NCBI GenBank assembly: GCA_947442905.1
Contig: CANEWV010000123.1
Span: 1 to 5,749, forward strand
Source of the DNA: Chitinophagaceae bacterium
Lineage (GTDB): Bacteria; Bacteroidota; Bacteroidia; Chitinophagales; Chitinophagaceae
Length of the DNA stretch: 5,749 bases
Reading direction: 5' to 3'
Part shown: positions 1-5,749 of the stretch, piece by piece
How the letters are laid out: every line of letters starts with the position of its first letter
Numbering within the stretch: position 1 is the stretch's first letter
Translations under genes and position numbers: made by a program
Notes under the pieces: generated by a model
Database searches by the model: none
What the model saw: the letters and a program-made list of their open reading frames with translations, nothing else
Told to the model about the DNA's origin: nothing

Positions 1-685
1 CACTTCCTTTTCCACCACCTTGTAAGCTCCATGGTGTTCTTTGGTGTTGATACATGTTTACAAATAACTTGTTTGGATTTACTGGATCCATTACCATATC
101 ACCTACACCACTGCTATCATTGGTGTGTAAAATAACTTTCCATGTTTGACCACCATCTGTTGTTTTATACAATCCTCTTTCTGGATGTGGAACAAATGGA
201 TTACCAATAACACCAGCGTATACAACATCCGGATTTGTTGGATCAATAATAATACGGTGAATGTTTCTAGTTTTTTCTAGGCCCATACACTTCCATGTTT
301 TACCACCATCTAAACTTTTATAAATACCTTCTCCTAAACTCACAGAGTTTCTTGGATTACCTTCTCCTGTTCCTGCCCAAACAATACTTGGATTGCTTTG
401 TGTAATAGCGACAGAACCAATATTTAAAATAGGTTGTTCATCAAAAATAGAAGCCCAACTAGCACCGCCATTTTCAGATTTCCAAACGCCGCCACTAGCA
501 GTTCCCAAATAAATAATATTAGGGTTAGACCACACTGCATCAATCGCAGTAACACGTCCACTCATACCTGCGGGACCAATGCTTCTTGGTTTTAAACCTT
601 TAAAATGCTTCGCAATGTCAATGTTTTGCGCGCTTGTGCAAAGAGCAATTACAAGAAATGTAAATGCGGAAAAGAATTTTTTCAT
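1..685 (-). CDS. Secreted Asp-box (BNR/sortilin-like) beta-propeller protein, N-terminal part
   Basis: The 228 codons visible here begin at the ATG at 683-685 and stay open to the left edge, so the C-terminus lies outside the window. Residues 1-19 form a signal peptide (Lys-Lys, then a hydrophobic core, then TSA before Gln20), so the protein is probably exported. Three Asp-box type motifs follow the S/T-x-D/N-G-G-x-T/S-W pattern: SENGGASW at 70-77, SLDGGKTW at 124-131 and TTDGGQTW at 175-182. Each sits in a repeat of about 50 residues that also carries an 'NP..V.AG' style strand, as in VPS10/sortilin or WD40/YVTN/BNR-like propellers. The segment GPAGMSGRVTAID (37-49) is typical of the start of the large Bacteroidota members of this group, often labelled 'glycosyl hydrolase' without proof of activity. 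Substrate and function are unknown. It lies 55 bp after the glycosidase-like gene with a possible terminator between them, so it may not belong to the sugar operon. Confidence 0.88.
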   Translation of the reverse strand, partial: MKKFFSAFTFLVIALCTSAQNIDIAKHFKGLKPRSIGPAGMSGRVTAIDAVWSNPNIIYLGTASGGVWKSENGGASWASIFDEQPILNIGSVAITQSNPSIVWAGTGEGNPRNSVSLGEGIYKSLDGGKTWKCMGLEKTRNIHRIIIDPTNPDVVYAGVIGNPFVPHPERGLYKTTDGGQTWKVILHTNDSSGVGDMVMDPVNPNKLFVNMYQHQRTPWSLQGGGKGS

Positions 686-715
686 AAATGGTGATTTTGT
701 AACGGGTAATTTCCT

Positions 716-736
716 AAAAAATTGGACAATTTCCAA
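716..736 (-). terminator. Possible weak intrinsic terminator after the glycosidase-like gene
   Basis: Read on the minus strand, the sequence is TTGGA, a 5-nt loop AATTG, then TCCAA, followed directly by six T residues. It starts 4 bp after the TAG stop at 741-743. The stem has only 5 bp, two of them G-C, so termination may be partial. Its position just behind a stop codon and its T-run favour a real terminator. Simple chance in AT-rich intergenic DNA is the main alternative. Confidence 0.4.
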
Positions 737-740
737 AAAA

Positions 741-2894
741 CTATTGAATGGTGAACCAAGTATAGCTTTCTGGCTCTATCGTAATAGTAAGCATGAGCTC
801 GTGATTTCTATTCAATGTGTATTTTTTTGCAGTTGTCATGTCATCTTTGATTGCCAGGGTTGCCGTATTCGTTAAGCCTGTGTAATAAAGCGGTACTGGT
901 ATGGTTCTGGTAATTTTTTCTTTGGTTGGATTGTAAAGCATGCCCAGCGCTTTTTGTTTAGAACTTGGGTCTACGTGAATAAGTCCATCCCAATCTCTTC
1001 CATCGGCCCTACGTAGCTGAATCATATCGGCGTTGAGTATAGAGCGGTATTTTTTATACCAGTTAATGGTACGAGCAACCATTTGTCTAGTGGTTTCTGT
1101 GTCATATAGTCTAGGGCCTCTATAACAAGCTTGTACGCCGGCTCCATAATACTGAATCATGAGTTGTTCGTAATCCGACAAATGCTCCGAAAGTGGCTCT
1201 AGTACTGCTCTTGGATCAGTACCCTGGTAATTGGTTAATGGTACAAAGCCCCAACTCATAGACCCTGTTTTTTCGATGGTACCATCATGAATATTTTGTC
1301 TATTTAAAATGCGTTGTTGCTCGCGTGGTAATGAAAAATTGACTTCGCGATACCCAATGGCAATTTTATGCGTGCCATCTAAAAAATACCAATCCGGTGC
1401 ATTGATATACACACCTCTTTCATTTAACCAGTGGTACAATTCTTTTTGAATTTCCATTTGACGCCACTGCGAATCATTAAATCCTTTGTGCCCTGGATGT
1501 GTAGTAGATGCACAAACATCACCCGGATACGGACCGTCATTTTCCCAAATGTCAAATCCAGTTTTGGCAAAAAAGTTTTTTATTTTTTCTCTGTAAGCGA
1601 GGCCCCACTTGCTTCCAAAGCATGGTGCGTTTCCAAAAAATGCGCCGCCCGGCTTTCCTGTTTTAATATCTACTACATCGTCAGCATCTGAAATACGTCT
1701 ACTACTAAATAATGAATAGCCACCTAACATGATGCCACGTGCATGCGCATAATCAGTTAGTTCTTTCCAGCGTTGTATATTTTTTTGTGTGGTGTCTTCC
1801 ATATTTAAGTGACTACCAAAACTTAAAATCACGGCTTCGTATCCCGTAGCCACGCACTGATCAATCGCTGTTTTTACTTCTTCGTCATTTTTACTAACGA
1901 GGTGCATGAAAATGGGATTCTGTGCAGTCCATGGTGCAACAGCTGTATACATTTTTCGAATCATGAGTCCCCTGCGCTGTCTATCGTAACTATCCATGAG
2001 TAGTTCGTGTGTACGCACCGATTTAAATAGTTCATTAGGCTGTAAGTCAATGCCAGGAGCTTTTTCAGGATATATTTCTAAAAGACAAGGCGTTTGGTAA
2101 TTGTAATTTACTTGAGAGGTATATACCGAATCTGTTTTCCAATGTGTAGTTTGATCACTGATATCATAACGCATGGCATTGTTAAACGCATAATTTGTTT
2201 CAATATAAATACCATGTTGTTTTTTCATTTCTTCGGGGGTCCCTACTACCGCACTTTCTTCTTCTACAAGCCCTAGCACTTCATTGACAACCCTGTCAAG
2301 TGCGTGTGGAGTTTTAGATGTGTTTAAGATAGAAACCCATTTAACAATGAGTGGCAAATGATCATAGAGTTCATAATGAACTTCTACTATTATGCCATTT
2401 AGTTTTTGAGATGGGTGCGCGTACGTAACAATTAATTCTTTACCAGTTGGCGCTGCTGTGTGGTGAGCCCAGCTTTTATTTTTCCATTTTAAAAATGGTT
2501 GAAGTGGCCCTATTTTATGAGAAACATATTTGAAATCATTTGCGCCGGCCTTTAAAGTATCAGCGAGGCCTGGTAAAATGTAGCCATTTTCTTTTTGACC
2601 TACCAGTCCACCCACATTATATAGCTGGCCATCTAATACAATACGAGCCTCCGGTTTAATGGCACGTAAAAGTTGTTGTTGGTTGGCTAGATTGGTATAA
2701 TCGGTGCAGGCAAAATTGGCGCCAATGGTAAACTTTCTACGTACGAGACCATTGTTAAGTTCAATGGCAACGCCCTTTTGCGTGATAGCTGCTTTGTAGG
2801 ATGAAGCGTCAATTAACCAATCTTGTGCGCGCACAACTACAGTTAGCTGCAGTGTAACAAGGCAACTAACAAAAACGATTTTTTTAAAATTCAT
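741..2894 (-). CDS. Secreted glycoside-hydrolase-like protein (clan GH-D/GH36-like architecture), unclassified
   Basis: This 717-residue protein starts with a signal peptide (1-23, cleavage after VRA, mature end Gln24), so it should act in the periplasm or outside the cell. Residues about 30-310 look like an N-terminal beta-sandwich of the sort that precedes the barrel in GH36, GH31 and GH97 enzymes (ELNNGLVRRKF at 45-55, then PEARIVLDG at 81-89). Residues about 320-600 look like a TIM barrel with strands such as YEAVILSFG (352-360), RGIMLGGYSLF (386-396), GFDIWENDGPYPGD (446-459) and VYINAPDWYFLDG (495-507). Residues about 640-717 look like a C-terminal beta-domain. Asp448, Glu451, Asp453, Asp459, Asp501 and Asp506 are the plausible catalytic acids, but I cannot tell which act. 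Such proteins are sometimes named alpha-galactosidase, yet I do not see a clear GH27/GH36 nucleophile motif. It is the last gene of an L-fucose-type catabolic operon, 32 bp behind the dehydrogenase, so release of L-fucose or a related sugar from a glycan is inferred. It is intact, with no frameshift. Confidence 0.8.
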   Translation of the reverse strand: MNFKKIVFVSCLVTLQLTVVVRAQDWLIDASSYKAAITQKGVAIELNNGLVRRKFTIGANFACTDYTNLANQQQLLRAIKPEARIVLDGQLYNVGGLVGQKENGYILPGLADTLKAGANDFKYVSHKIGPLQPFLKWKNKSWAHHTAAPTGKELIVTYAHPSQKLNGIIVEVHYELYDHLPLIVKWVSILNTSKTPHALDRVVNEVLGLVEEESAVVGTPEEMKKQHGIYIETNYAFNNAMRYDISDQTTHWKTDSVYTSQVNYNYQTPCLLEIYPEKAPGIDLQPNELFKSVRTHELLMDSYDRQRRGLMIRKMYTAVAPWTAQNPIFMHLVSKNDEEVKTAIDQCVATGYEAVILSFGSHLNMEDTTQKNIQRWKELTDYAHARGIMLGGYSLFSSRRISDADDVVDIKTGKPGGAFFGNAPCFGSKWGLAYREKIKNFFAKTGFDIWENDGPYPGDVCASTTHPGHKGFNDSQWRQMEIQKELYHWLNERGVYINAPDWYFLDGTHKIAIGYREVNFSLPREQQRILNRQNIHDGTIEKTGSMSWGFVPLTNYQGTDPRAVLEPLSEHLSDYEQLMIQYYGAGVQACYRGPRLYDTETTRQMVARTINWYKKYRSILNADMIQLRRADGRDWDGLIHVDPSSKQKALGMLYNPTKEKITRTIPVPLYYTGLTNTATLAIKDDMTTAKKYTLNRNHELMLTITIEPESYTWFTIQ

Positions 2895-2926
2895 TCGGAG
2901 AAATTTAGGTATCCAAAATAATATGT

Positions 2927-3709
2927 CTATAAAAGTGCTCTGTCTAAGTGTGTGTATCCGCCATCTACATGTATCAGTTGTCCAGTGGTATGACTTGAAA
3001 CTTCAGAAAGTAATACCGCAACCATATTTGCAATTTCTATATCGGTGGTCATTCGGTTTTCTAGTGGAATTTTAGCGGTGATGCTTGCTAATTTTTCGGA
3101 AGGATTATCAAATGTTTGTATCCAGCTTTCATACAGTGGTGTAAAACATTCGGCGACAATAACTGCATTTACGCGAATACCATATTTTAATAATTCTACA
3201 GCCCACTCTCTTGTTAGCGCGTTTCTGCCGCCATTAGATGCTGCATACGCAGATGTATTTCCCTGACCCGTTTCTGCGGTTTTAGAACCAATATTTACGA
3301 TAGCTCCTTTTGATTTTTTTAAAGCGGGCAGTGCATGATGTGCTAATAAATAATAGTGCACTAAGTTTTTATGAAGCGATGCTATAAATCCTTCATAGCT
3401 TCCATTTTCTAATCCTACACCATCATTAACACCGGCATTGTTTACAAGTCCATCAATGGTACCATACGTTGCAAGTACGGTATCTATGGCCTGTTTACAA
3501 GCATTTGGATCTGTTAATTCAGCTTCTATACCAAACGCTTTGCCACCAGCAGCTATGAGGGCATCTACAGCTGCTTGATTATCCGTTGCGCTTCGACCAA
3601 TAATACAAACCGTTGCACCTTCCTTTGCTAATACTTTAGCAATGCCATAACCGATGCCCTTGGCACCCCCCGACACAACAATTACTTTATTTGAAAGTCC
3701 TAGTTCCAT
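2927..3709 (-). CDS. SDR-family L-fucose dehydrogenase-like protein (YxxxN variant)
   Basis: This 260-residue classical short-chain dehydrogenase probably oxidises L-fucose at C1 to the lactone in the cytoplasm, the first oxidative step of non-phosphorylative fucose breakdown. The cofactor motif SGGAKGIG spans 13-20, NNAG spans 90-93, and Asn115, Ser142 and Tyr155 fill the expected catalytic places. The fourth member is unusual: position 159 is Asn (codon AAT) instead of the Lys of YxxxK. Features I associate with the L-fucose dehydrogenase group are NNAGVNDGVGL (90-100), the SKTAETGQG loop (142-150), LTREWA (165-170) and the tail HVDGGYTHLDRAL (247-259). Lys17 inside the Gly motif and Arg39 after the second strand, with no acidic residue there, suggest NADP(H). 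The gene begins 6 bp after the mutarotase stop, which supports co-translation. Other aldose dehydrogenase activities (D-arabinose, L-galactose) are common in this group and cannot be excluded. Confidence 0.85.
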   Translation of the reverse strand: MELGLSNKVIVVSGGAKGIGYGIAKVLAKEGATVCIIGRSATDNQAAVDALIAAGGKAFGIEAELTDPNACKQAIDTVLATYGTIDGLVNNAGVNDGVGLENGSYEGFIASLHKNLVHYYLLAHHALPALKKSKGAIVNIGSKTAETGQGNTSAYAASNGGRNALTREWAVELLKYGIRVNAVIVAECFTPLYESWIQTFDNPSEKLASITAKIPLENRMTTDIEIANMVAVLLSEVSSHTTGQLIHVDGGYTHLDRALL

Positions 3710-3715
3710 ATTATT

Positions 3716-4057
3716 TTATTGAGGAAGTGTAAATATTTTTTCTAATAAAACCCATTTTTCTCCGGGCTTTGATCCTGGCATGGCTTGTTGATAGTTCCAC
3801 ATGAGTGTTTCCCATTTTTGAACCACTTCATTTGCAGCATCAGCCGCCGACTTAGCTTCAAAAGAAAAATTTTCGTTTGCTTCTAACACCATAAATAATC
3901 GGTTAGAGACACAGTAAATATCTAAACAGGTAATGCCCGAACTTTTTATGCTTTCAATAATTTCTGGCCACACATTTTGATGGTACGCTTTATACTCCGC
4001 TATGAGTGCCGGATCGTCTTTTAAATCGAGTGCTAAAAAGTATTGTTGTGCTGCCAT
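3716..4057 (-). CDS. L-rhamnose/L-fucose mutarotase-family protein
   Basis: This small cytoplasmic enzyme (113 residues with the start chosen here) should interconvert the alpha and beta anomers of a 6-deoxyhexose, supplying the form used by the adjacent dehydrogenase. It belongs to the RhaM-like dimeric alpha/beta-barrel family (PF05336, COG3254), not to the unrelated FucU/RbsD family. Visible signatures are FLALDLKDDP (7-16), the YHQNVWPEI segment (25-33) with the likely catalytic His26, IYCVSNRLFMVLE (47-59), WETLMW (82-87) and PGEKWVLLEKIF (98-109). An in-frame ATG at 4079-4081 would add eight residues (MRIQKNKN) and overlap the preceding gene by 20 bp. The ATG at 4055-4057 is preferred because it lies 4 bp after that gene's stop, and because family members normally begin just before the first beta-strand. 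In a fucose operon it most likely acts on L-fucose, but L-rhamnose is possible. Confidence 0.88.
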   Translation of the reverse strand: MAAQQYFLALDLKDDPALIAEYKAYHQNVWPEIIESIKSSGITCLDIYCVSNRLFMVLEANENFSFEAKSAADAANEVVQKWETLMWNYQQAMPGSKPGEKWVLLEKIFTLPQ

Positions 4058-4061
4058 GTTT

Positions 4062-4919
4062 TTATTTTTTTGTATACGCAACCGCTGTTTGTTTACTAGT
4101 GCCCAATCCTTCGATACCTAATTCTATAACATCGCCCGGCTTTACATAAACCGGTTCTGGCTTAATGCCCAAACCTACGCCAGGAGGGGTTCCTGTGCTA
4201 ATAACATCGCCCGGTAATAGGGTCATAAACTGGCTTAAGTAGTGAACCAAAAAAGGTATTTTAAAAACCAGGTTTAACGTATTACTATTTTGATAGGTTT
4301 TACCGTTTACTGTTAACCACATTTTTAAATTGTTAACGTCGCCAACTTCATCGGGTGTTGCTAAAAAGGGTCCGAGCGGTGCAAATGTGTCACAACCTTT
4401 TCCTTTAGCCCACTGTCCACCTCTTTCTAATTGAAATTCTCTTTCGCTATAATCATTATGTAAGCAATAACCTGCAACATAATCGAGTGCATCTGCTTCA
4501 TCTACATAAGAAGCTTTTTTACCAATCACAAAAGCAAGTTCTACTTCCCAATCTGTTTTCACACTATTTTTTGGAATCACCACATTGTCGTTTGGACCAC
4601 ATAATGCAGTAGTAGATTTAAAAAATAAAACGGGTTCGGTTGGAATGGGTGCATTGGTTTCGAGGCAGTGGTCTACATAGTTAAGGCCAATACAAATAAT
4701 TTTTGAAGGCCTCGCTACCACAGAACCCAGTCTGGTTGAAGGTTCTACAACAGGAAAAGTTGTGCCCGCAGCAACAGCATCTTGTAATTTTTTGATATCG
4801 TTGTTTGCAAAAAACGCTTCGTTATAATCTGTTACTACACCCGATACATCATACCATATATCATTTACAATGATACCCGGTTTTTCATGTCCTTCATTTC
4901 CAAATCTAATTAATTTCAT
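4062..4919 (-). CDS. FAH-family hydrolase, probable 2,4-diketo-3-deoxy-L-fuconate hydrolase
   Basis: This 285-residue cytoplasmic enzyme belongs to the fumarylacetoacetate hydrolase family. The predicted reaction is C-C hydrolysis of 2,4-diketo-3-deoxy-L-fuconate to pyruvate and L-lactate, the final step of the pathway. Residues 1-70 are a short N-terminal domain, and the FAH barrel starts at KIICIGLNYVDH (73-84). Family landmarks include EPVLFFKS (95-102), the metal ligands Glu125 and Glu127 in DWEVELAFVIG (123-133), Asp156 in HNDYSERE (154-161), Lys172 in GGQWAKGKGCDTFAPLGP (167-184) and the loop STGTPPGVGLG (241-251). Length is normal for bacterial members. Homologues are often mislabelled ureidoglycolate lyase, and the flanking deoxysugar dehydrogenases argue against that. 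The equivalent hydrolase of the L-rhamnose pathway is the main alternative. It starts 24 bp after the preceding dehydrogenase and ends 4 bp before the mutarotase. Confidence 0.9.
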   Translation of the reverse strand: MKLIRFGNEGHEKPGIIVNDIWYDVSGVVTDYNEAFFANNDIKKLQDAVAAGTTFPVVEPSTRLGSVVARPSKIICIGLNYVDHCLETNAPIPTEPVLFFKSTTALCGPNDNVVIPKNSVKTDWEVELAFVIGKKASYVDEADALDYVAGYCLHNDYSEREFQLERGGQWAKGKGCDTFAPLGPFLATPDEVGDVNNLKMWLTVNGKTYQNSNTLNLVFKIPFLVHYLSQFMTLLPGDVISTGTPPGVGLGIKPEPVYVKPGDVIELGIEGLGTSKQTAVAYTKK

Positions 4920-4943
4920 TGCATACTATTTTTCTTCTAAATA

Positions 4944-5708
4944 TTAATTATTGAGTTTTATAAATCCGCCATCTATTGGATAATCACAACCGGTAATAAA
5001 TGAAGCTTCATCGCTGGCTAAATAAAGTGCGAGCGCTGCTACTTCGTTAGGCTCTGCCATTCTACCGATGGGTTGTGAAGCAGACAATTTTTCAAACATT
5101 TCTTTTTCTTTGCCCGGATAATTTTTTGCAATAAATCCATCCACAAACGGTGTGTGTACACGCGCTGGAGAAATAGAATTACACCTAATATTTTCGTGCA
5201 TATAATCTTTGGCAACAGAAAGTGTCATAGCCATAACAGCACCCTTTGCTGTAGAATACACAAAACGATCTGCTAGTCCTACCCATGCAGCAATAGAAGC
5301 CATGTTAATGATAACACCGCGCCCATTGGCACGAAAGCCTGGTATGGCAGCAGCTATGCACTGGTACACCCCTTTAACATTGATAGACATGACCCTGTCA
5401 AAATCAGCTTCAGGTGTTGTATCGGCTTTACCAATATGTGCAACACCAGCATTGTTCACTAAAATATCAATTGCCCCAATTGATGCAAAAACAGCGGTCA
5501 CTTCTTCTTTACTAGCCACATTGCAAGCGTGTACCGTTACCTGTCCACCTGCTGCTTTAATAGTAGCAGCTGTATCTGCGCCCGCCTCTGTGGTTAGTTC
5601 TAACACATGCACTGCTGCACCTTGTGCTGCAAAAGTTACCGCTATTGCTTTTCCAATACCACTACCACCACCGGTGATAACTGCTTTTTTATTAACTAAT
5701 GAAAACAT
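4944..5708 (-). CDS. SDR-family 2-keto-3-deoxy-L-fuconate dehydrogenase (probable)
   Basis: This 254-residue classical short-chain dehydrogenase probably oxidises the C4 hydroxyl of 2-keto-3-deoxy-L-fuconate to give the diketo acid cleaved by the next gene product. The Rossmann motif TGGGSGIG lies at 12-19 and NNAG at 85-88. The catalytic tetrad is complete: Asn110, Ser138, Tyr151 and Lys155 (YSTAK). Glu37 at the end of the second strand favours NAD+ over NADP+. The segments NNAGVAHIG (85-93), SPARVHTPFVDGF (180-192) and TGCDYPIDGGF (239-249) resemble the Xanthomonas-type enzyme and its animal relative DHRS6/BDH2. The substrate assignment rests mainly on its place directly before the FAH-family gene. 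An L-rhamnose-pathway 4-dehydrogenase role is the closest alternative. The start at 5706-5708 lies five codons before the first beta-strand, and no better start is visible. Confidence 0.85.
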   Translation of the reverse strand: MFSLVNKKAVITGGGSGIGKAIAVTFAAQGAAVHVLELTTEAGADTAATIKAAGGQVTVHACNVASKEEVTAVFASIGAIDILVNNAGVAHIGKADTTPEADFDRVMSINVKGVYQCIAAAIPGFRANGRGVIINMASIAAWVGLADRFVYSTAKGAVMAMTLSVAKDYMHENIRCNSISPARVHTPFVDGFIAKNYPGKEKEMFEKLSASQPIGRMAEPNEVAALALYLASDEASFITGCDYPIDGGFIKLNN

Positions 5709-5717
5709 AAAAAATAA

Positions 5718-5749
5718 TTATAAAGAAACGCCGCGCTTCCACGGTATAA
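5718..5749 (-). CDS. Probable 3' end of an upstream gene of the same operon
   Basis: On the minus strand a frame open from the right edge reads IPWKRGVSL and ends with TAA at 5718-5720, 9 bp before the dehydrogenase start. That spacing matches the other gaps in the unit, so this is plausibly the tail of the preceding gene. Nine residues are too few to name it. A fuconate dehydratase, lactonase or transporter would be expected from the pathway, but nothing here shows which. The other two frames in this stretch have no stop before the dehydrogenase start, so an overlapping upstream gene is also possible. Confidence 0.4.
   Translation of the reverse strand, partial: IPWKRGVSL

Larger units (their letters stand above)
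741..5720 (-). other. Predicted operon for oxidative L-fucose (6-deoxyhexose) use
   Basis: Five complete same-strand genes follow each other with gaps of 24, 4, 6 and 32 bp, preceded by the likely end of a sixth gene 9 bp upstream. Four encode consecutive or linked steps of one sugar-acid pathway and the fifth encodes a secreted glycosidase-like protein. I see no convincing Bacteroidota promoter (TAnnTTTG type) in the short gaps, so the promoter and any regulator should be to the right of the window. A possible terminator at 716-736 marks the end. Confidence 0.75.

Noticed and set aside
579..875. Plus-strand open frame of 98 codons
   Set aside because: It runs antisense over the start of the Asp-box gene, the short intergenic gap and the end of the glycosidase-like gene, and its product has low-complexity, Cys/Phe-rich content with no recognisable motif.
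1431..1691. Plus-strand open frame of 86 codons
   Set aside because: It is antisense to the best-conserved-looking barrel region of the glycosidase-like gene and has no family features.
2094..2276. Plus-strand open frame of 60 codons
   Set aside because: It is antisense inside the glycosidase-like gene; its hydrophobic Ile/Phe-rich composition is what antisense AT-rich DNA gives.
2895..2926. Possible promoter before the glycosidase-like gene
   Set aside because: TATTTTGG resembles but does not match the TAnnTTTG element, and no upstream partner element at the right distance is clear.
3045..3266. Plus-strand open frame of 73 codons
   Set aside because: It is antisense to the intact L-fucose-dehydrogenase-like gene and lacks any motif.
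4916..4924. A minimal ATG-CAA-TGA frame overlapping the start codon of the FAH-family gene, a possible leader or coupling device
   Set aside because: A two-codon frame arises easily by chance in such sequence and nothing else supports a regulatory role.

Overview
The window looks like a chromosomal segment from a member of the Bacteroidota, perhaps Chitinophagaceae or Sphingobacteriales. This is inferred from moderately AT-rich DNA, the absence of Shine-Dalgarno-like sequences before the starts, a large secreted glycosidase-like protein next to sugar-catabolic genes, and two secreted proteins whose predicted mature ends both begin with Gln (the Bacteroidota 'Q-rule' for signal peptidase I substrates). 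The exact lineage cannot be fixed from the sequence alone. Every supportable gene lies on the minus strand, so the window is transcribed from right to left.

From right to left the layout is as follows. The last codons of an unidentified upstream gene (stop at 5718-5720) are followed 9 bp later by an NAD-type short-chain dehydrogenase (4944-5708). Next come a fumarylacetoacetate-hydrolase-family protein (4062-4919), an L-rhamnose/L-fucose mutarotase-family protein (3716-4057), a second short-chain dehydrogenase resembling L-fucose dehydrogenase (2927-3709), and a large secreted protein of glycoside-hydrolase type (741-2894). A weak hairpin followed by a T-run at 716-736 may end this unit. The 5' part of a secreted Asp-box (BNR/sortilin-like) repeat protein then runs off the left edge (1-685). 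Gaps inside the main unit are only 4 to 32 bp, so it is almost certainly one operon.

The four small enzymes fit the non-phosphorylative (oxidative) L-fucose pathway known from Xanthomonas and Burkholderia. The mutarotase equilibrates the anomers and L-fucose dehydrogenase makes the lactone. After lactonase and dehydratase steps, the second dehydrogenase oxidises 2-keto-3-deoxy-L-fuconate and the FAH-family hydrolase cleaves the diketo acid to pyruvate and L-lactate. The lactonase and the fuconate dehydratase are not in the window and probably lie upstream, beyond position 5749. The secreted 717-residue protein would then be expected to release the sugar from a glycan in the periplasm. I cannot place it in a characterised glycosidase family, which makes it the most interesting gene here.

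Two points deserve attention. The glycosidase-like protein is a candidate for an undescribed fucose-releasing (or related deoxysugar-releasing) activity. The L-fucose-dehydrogenase-like protein has Asn where the catalytic Lys of the SDR YxxxK motif is expected. There are no RNA genes, mobile elements, CRISPR arrays or substantial repeats, and no gene-free stretch longer than about 55 bp.
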